Assembly: GCF_006124995.1 (NCBI RefSeq)
Contig: NZ_QEWN01000090.1
Coordinates: 1-45,451, forward strand
Source of the DNA: Vibrio sp. Hep-1b-8
GTDB taxonomy: Bacteria; Pseudomonadota; Gammaproteobacteria; Enterobacterales; Vibrionaceae
DNA length: 45,451 nucleotides
Direction of reading: 5' to 3'
Of this stretch, positions 44,827 through 45,451 are shown piece after piece. Within the stretch, counting starts at the first letter, position 1. Each line of letters begins with the position of its first letter. The position numbers and the translations under genes were made by a program. The notes under the pieces are model-generated. The model saw nothing but the letters and a program-made list of their open reading frames with translations. It had not been told where the DNA came from and did not search any database.

Positions 44827-44872
44827 TCATAGTTCGAGCTTAGTAATTTCTTCTTTGGAAAAGACCTTGTTA
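44827..44872 (-). pseudogene. Truncated array copy C, cut by an IS630-family insertion
   Basis: The minus strand encodes NKVFSKEEITKLEL and a stop, identical to the end of copy B. The match runs up to the TA at 44871-44872 and then changes to the transposon end. In copies A and B the next bases are ACCTTATCC. The rest of copy C, if it survives, lies beyond the element, outside the window. Confidence 0.88.
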
Positions 44873-45451
44873 TACCCCTGATCATTGAAAATGCTTGATT
44901 TTATTTAGAATCAGGATCATGCTACGAACCATGAAAATTACACTGACTCCTCAGCAGAAACTGCAACTCGAACAAATGCACGATTCTACTCGTGATGGTC
45001 GAGTGCGTGACCGTATTAAAGCAGTATTGCTTACCACAGAGGGGTGGAGTCAGACCATGATTGCTCAAGCTCTTCGCATTCATGAATCAACCGTTGCACG
45101 CCACCTTAGTGACTACGTTCTTTCTGAAAAACTTAAGCCTGAAAATGGCGGAAGCCAAAGCAAGCTTTCTGCTACTCAAACCATGCACCTAATCGAGCAT
45201 TTGACTGAGAAAACCTATTCTCACACTCATCAAATTGTCGCCTACGTTAAAGAGGCATTTGGACTTGATTATACGGTCTCTGGTATGAACAAATGGCTTC
45301 ACCACAATGGCTTTAGCTACAAGCAACCGAAAGGCGTTCCACACAAGTTTGATAAAGCAAAACAGCAAGCATTCATAGAGGCTTATGAAGCTCTAAAGGC
45401 AAGCTGTGGCAAGGATGAATCGATAGTCTTTATCGATGCAGTTCACCCAAC
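44873..45451 (+). mobile_element. IS630-family insertion sequence, left end and partial transposase
   Basis: The left boundary is placed at 44873, just after the TA target dinucleotide, by comparison with the two intact array copies. The first bases are TACCCCTGATCATTG, and an inner inverted pair CCTGAT/ATCAGG brackets a short leader before the transposase. TA targeting and the transposase sequence both fit IS630/Tc1-type elements. The right end is beyond the window. Confidence 0.85.
44919..45451 (+). CDS. IS630-family transposase, N-terminal part (runs off right edge)
   Basis: 177 codons are visible, from ATG 44919 (MLRTMKITLTPQQK); ATG 44931 (MKITLTPQQK) is an equally possible start. An N-terminal helix-turn-helix region (RDRIKAVLLTTEGW, then MIAQALRIHESTVARHL) is followed by a second DNA-binding part (YVKEAFGLDYTVSGMNKWLH, about 102-121) and the start of the DDE domain with the first catalytic aspartate in VFIDAVHPT at the window edge. 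Length and order match IS630 transposases. It is not visibly broken within the window. Confidence 0.88.
   Translation, partial: MLRTMKITLTPQQKLQLEQMHDSTRDGRVRDRIKAVLLTTEGWSQTMIAQALRIHESTVARHLSDYVLSEKLKPENGGSQSKLSATQTMHLIEHLTEKTYSHTHQIVAYVKEAFGLDYTVSGMNKWLHHNGFSYKQPKGVPHKFDKAKQQAFIEAYEALKASCGKDESIVFIDAVHP

Larger units (their letters stand above)
43246..44872 (-). repeat. Tandem array with exact 792-bp period (copies A, B and truncated C)
   Basis: The motif beginning GCTTAGTAATTTC falls at 43254, 44046 and 44838, exactly 792 bp apart each time. The preferred starts of A and B (43992 and 44784) and their shared upstream stretch show the same offset. The intergenic segment is 42 bp in both cases. 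Copy C is interrupted after 46 bp of coding sequence by the IS630-family element. Nucleotide identity is very high at the gene ends and drops in the middle. Confidence 0.88.

Noticed and set aside
42528..44872. Superintegron cassette array
   Set aside because: No attC-like sites were recognised; genes share one strand and a 792-bp sequence period rather than being unrelated cassettes.
43246..44872. CRISPR array
   Set aside because: The repeat unit is a full gene of about 790 bp, not short repeats with spacers.
1..45451. Composite transposon bounded by insertion sequences
   Set aside because: The elements belong to different families (IS110 and IS630) and enclose core genes such as gyrA and nrdA.

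Overview
The window is a Gammaproteobacterial chromosome segment, almost certainly from a Vibrio. The evidence is the protein content: GyrA, UbiG, NrdA/NrdB/YfaE, the fused diaminobutyrate aminotransferase-decarboxylase with carboxynorspermidine dehydrogenase and NspC (the Vibrio norspermidine pathway), a VCA0849-type secreted adhesin, NhaA, and the Bcr-RsuA-RadD block. Species cannot be fixed from sequence reading alone. No rRNA, tRNA, CRISPR array or prophage was seen.

Layout. 1-240: start of an IS110-family transposase running off the left edge, and the terminator of the next gene. 267-4100: an amino-acid-type dCache chemoreceptor and a GGDEF-EAL protein with a degenerate GGDEF half. 4325-12190: gyrA, divergent ubiG, then nrdA-nrdB-yfaE behind a long control region with DnaA and NrdR boxes. 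12540-16060: a small orphan protein, a CinA-like protein, a DUF3943 protein and a GcvR-like double-ACT regulator with a structured leader. 16129-21511: the norspermidine operon. 22014-26689: a short LapA-type adhesin divergent from a TolC-like protein and an OmpA-like protein; the ABC transporter and membrane-fusion protein of the type I system are not here. 26767-35490: nhaA, an ABC exporter operon with an AttH-like protein, a MATE pump, and an SDR-DUF2867 protein. 35518-40053: DUF2913, bcr, rsuA, radD. 40123-42520: a PepSY protein with an OmpR-type regulator and a PhoQ-like kinase. 42528-45451: an accessory region.

The accessory region is the most unusual part. It holds a tandem array of small exported proteins (resembling DUF2931) on the minus strand with an exact 792-bp period. 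Gene edges are nearly identical while the core has diverged. A decayed copy lies at 42528-42716, next to a monooxygenase gene flanked by an 11-bp direct repeat. A further copy is cut at a TA dinucleotide by an IS630-family element that runs off the right edge. The pattern resembles immunity or other polymorphic gene arrays, but no toxin is visible.

How the genes work together: nrdAB-yfaE makes and maintains deoxyribonucleotide supply, with replication-linked control sites. The polyamine operon goes from aspartate semialdehyde to norspermidine, a biofilm signal in vibrios. The adhesin locus and the c-di-GMP phosphodiesterase-like protein also point to surface attachment, and the chemoreceptor to motility.
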